The notes beneath the pieces were generated by a model. It had not been told where the DNA came from and did not search any database. It saw only the letters and a list, made by a program, of their open reading frames with translations. A stretch of 13,268 nt of DNA from an uncultured Treponema sp. (GTDB lineage: Bacteria > Spirochaetota > Spirochaetia > Treponematales > Treponemataceae), in contig CALBGU010000063.1 in assembly GCA_937893155.1 (NCBI GenBank), forward strand, positions 1 to 13,268. Direction: 5' to 3'. The position numbers and the translations under genes are program-made. This document shows positions 13,214 through 13,268 of the stretch, piece by piece. Position 1 is the stretch's first letter. Every line of letters starts with the position of its first letter.

Positions 13214-13268
13214 TCAGAATAAAGCCTATTATTGTTAACTATGTGATTTTTGCGGGATGCGGTGCGCT
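13214..13268. other. unassigned sequence beyond the VapE fragment
   Basis: No VapE-like reading continues here: the VapE frame has four stop codons in 55 bases. A different minus-strand frame is open from the edge to about 13211 (18 codons ending in LYSD), which could be the tail of another gene, but nothing in it is recognisable. The A+T-rich middle differs sharply from the VapE part and marks a junction. Confidence 0.4.

Overview
This window looks like chromosomal DNA of an anaerobic, host- or gut-associated bacterium. The signs are a flavodoxin / flavin reductase / cyclophilin-like / DUF362 redox cluster, strong Shine-Dalgarno sequences of the AGGAG type on most genes, and A+T-rich intergenic DNA between coding regions of moderate G+C. 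A Treponema-like spirochaete would fit the gene mix, but that assignment is inference and weak. No rRNA, tRNA, CRISPR array, insertion sequence or origin is visible.

Region 1 (about 1-6383, minus strand) is a run of eight closely spaced genes read from right to left. In transcription order they are a DXS-like thiamine-diphosphate enzyme, an ABM-type monooxygenase, a flavin reductase, an exported DUF362 protein, a carboxymuconolactone decarboxylase/cupin fusion, an exported cyclophilin-like protein, a second and degenerate DUF362 protein, and an exported flavodoxin cut by the window edge. A TetR-family regulator is divergent at 6538. The 154-base gap between them holds a near-consensus promoter for the operon, a 21-bp imperfect palindrome lying where transcription should start, and a separate promoter for the regulator that appears to give a leaderless mRNA.

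Region 2 (7254-8275) has a plus-strand uracil-DNA-glycosylase-like gene, also with a -10 box 7 bases before its ATG. A convergent intergenic stretch follows with a 42-bp tandem repeat and an intrinsic terminator.

Region 3 (8275-9475, minus strand) is a CaCA-family cation antiporter. It is preceded by a leader that matches the yybP-ykoY manganese riboswitch, complete with P1 stem and mutually exclusive terminator, and by a consensus-like promoter enclosed in a 9-bp inverted repeat. I read this as a manganese-responsive efflux unit.

Region 4 (9477-13268, minus strand) is the accessory part. A 943-residue protein joins a complete-looking McrC-type restriction nuclease to a transglutaminase-like (kyphoscoliosis-peptidase-type) domain with two probable Ig-like domains. 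Its expected partner McrB is missing. In its place is a VapE-like phage P-loop ATPase fragment, cut at its 5' end, whose last 40-odd residues look instead like the C-terminal tail of McrB. I read this as a wrecked mcrBC locus, or a contig-end chimera, with the McrC-transglutaminase fusion left behind. The fusion is the most novel item in the window.
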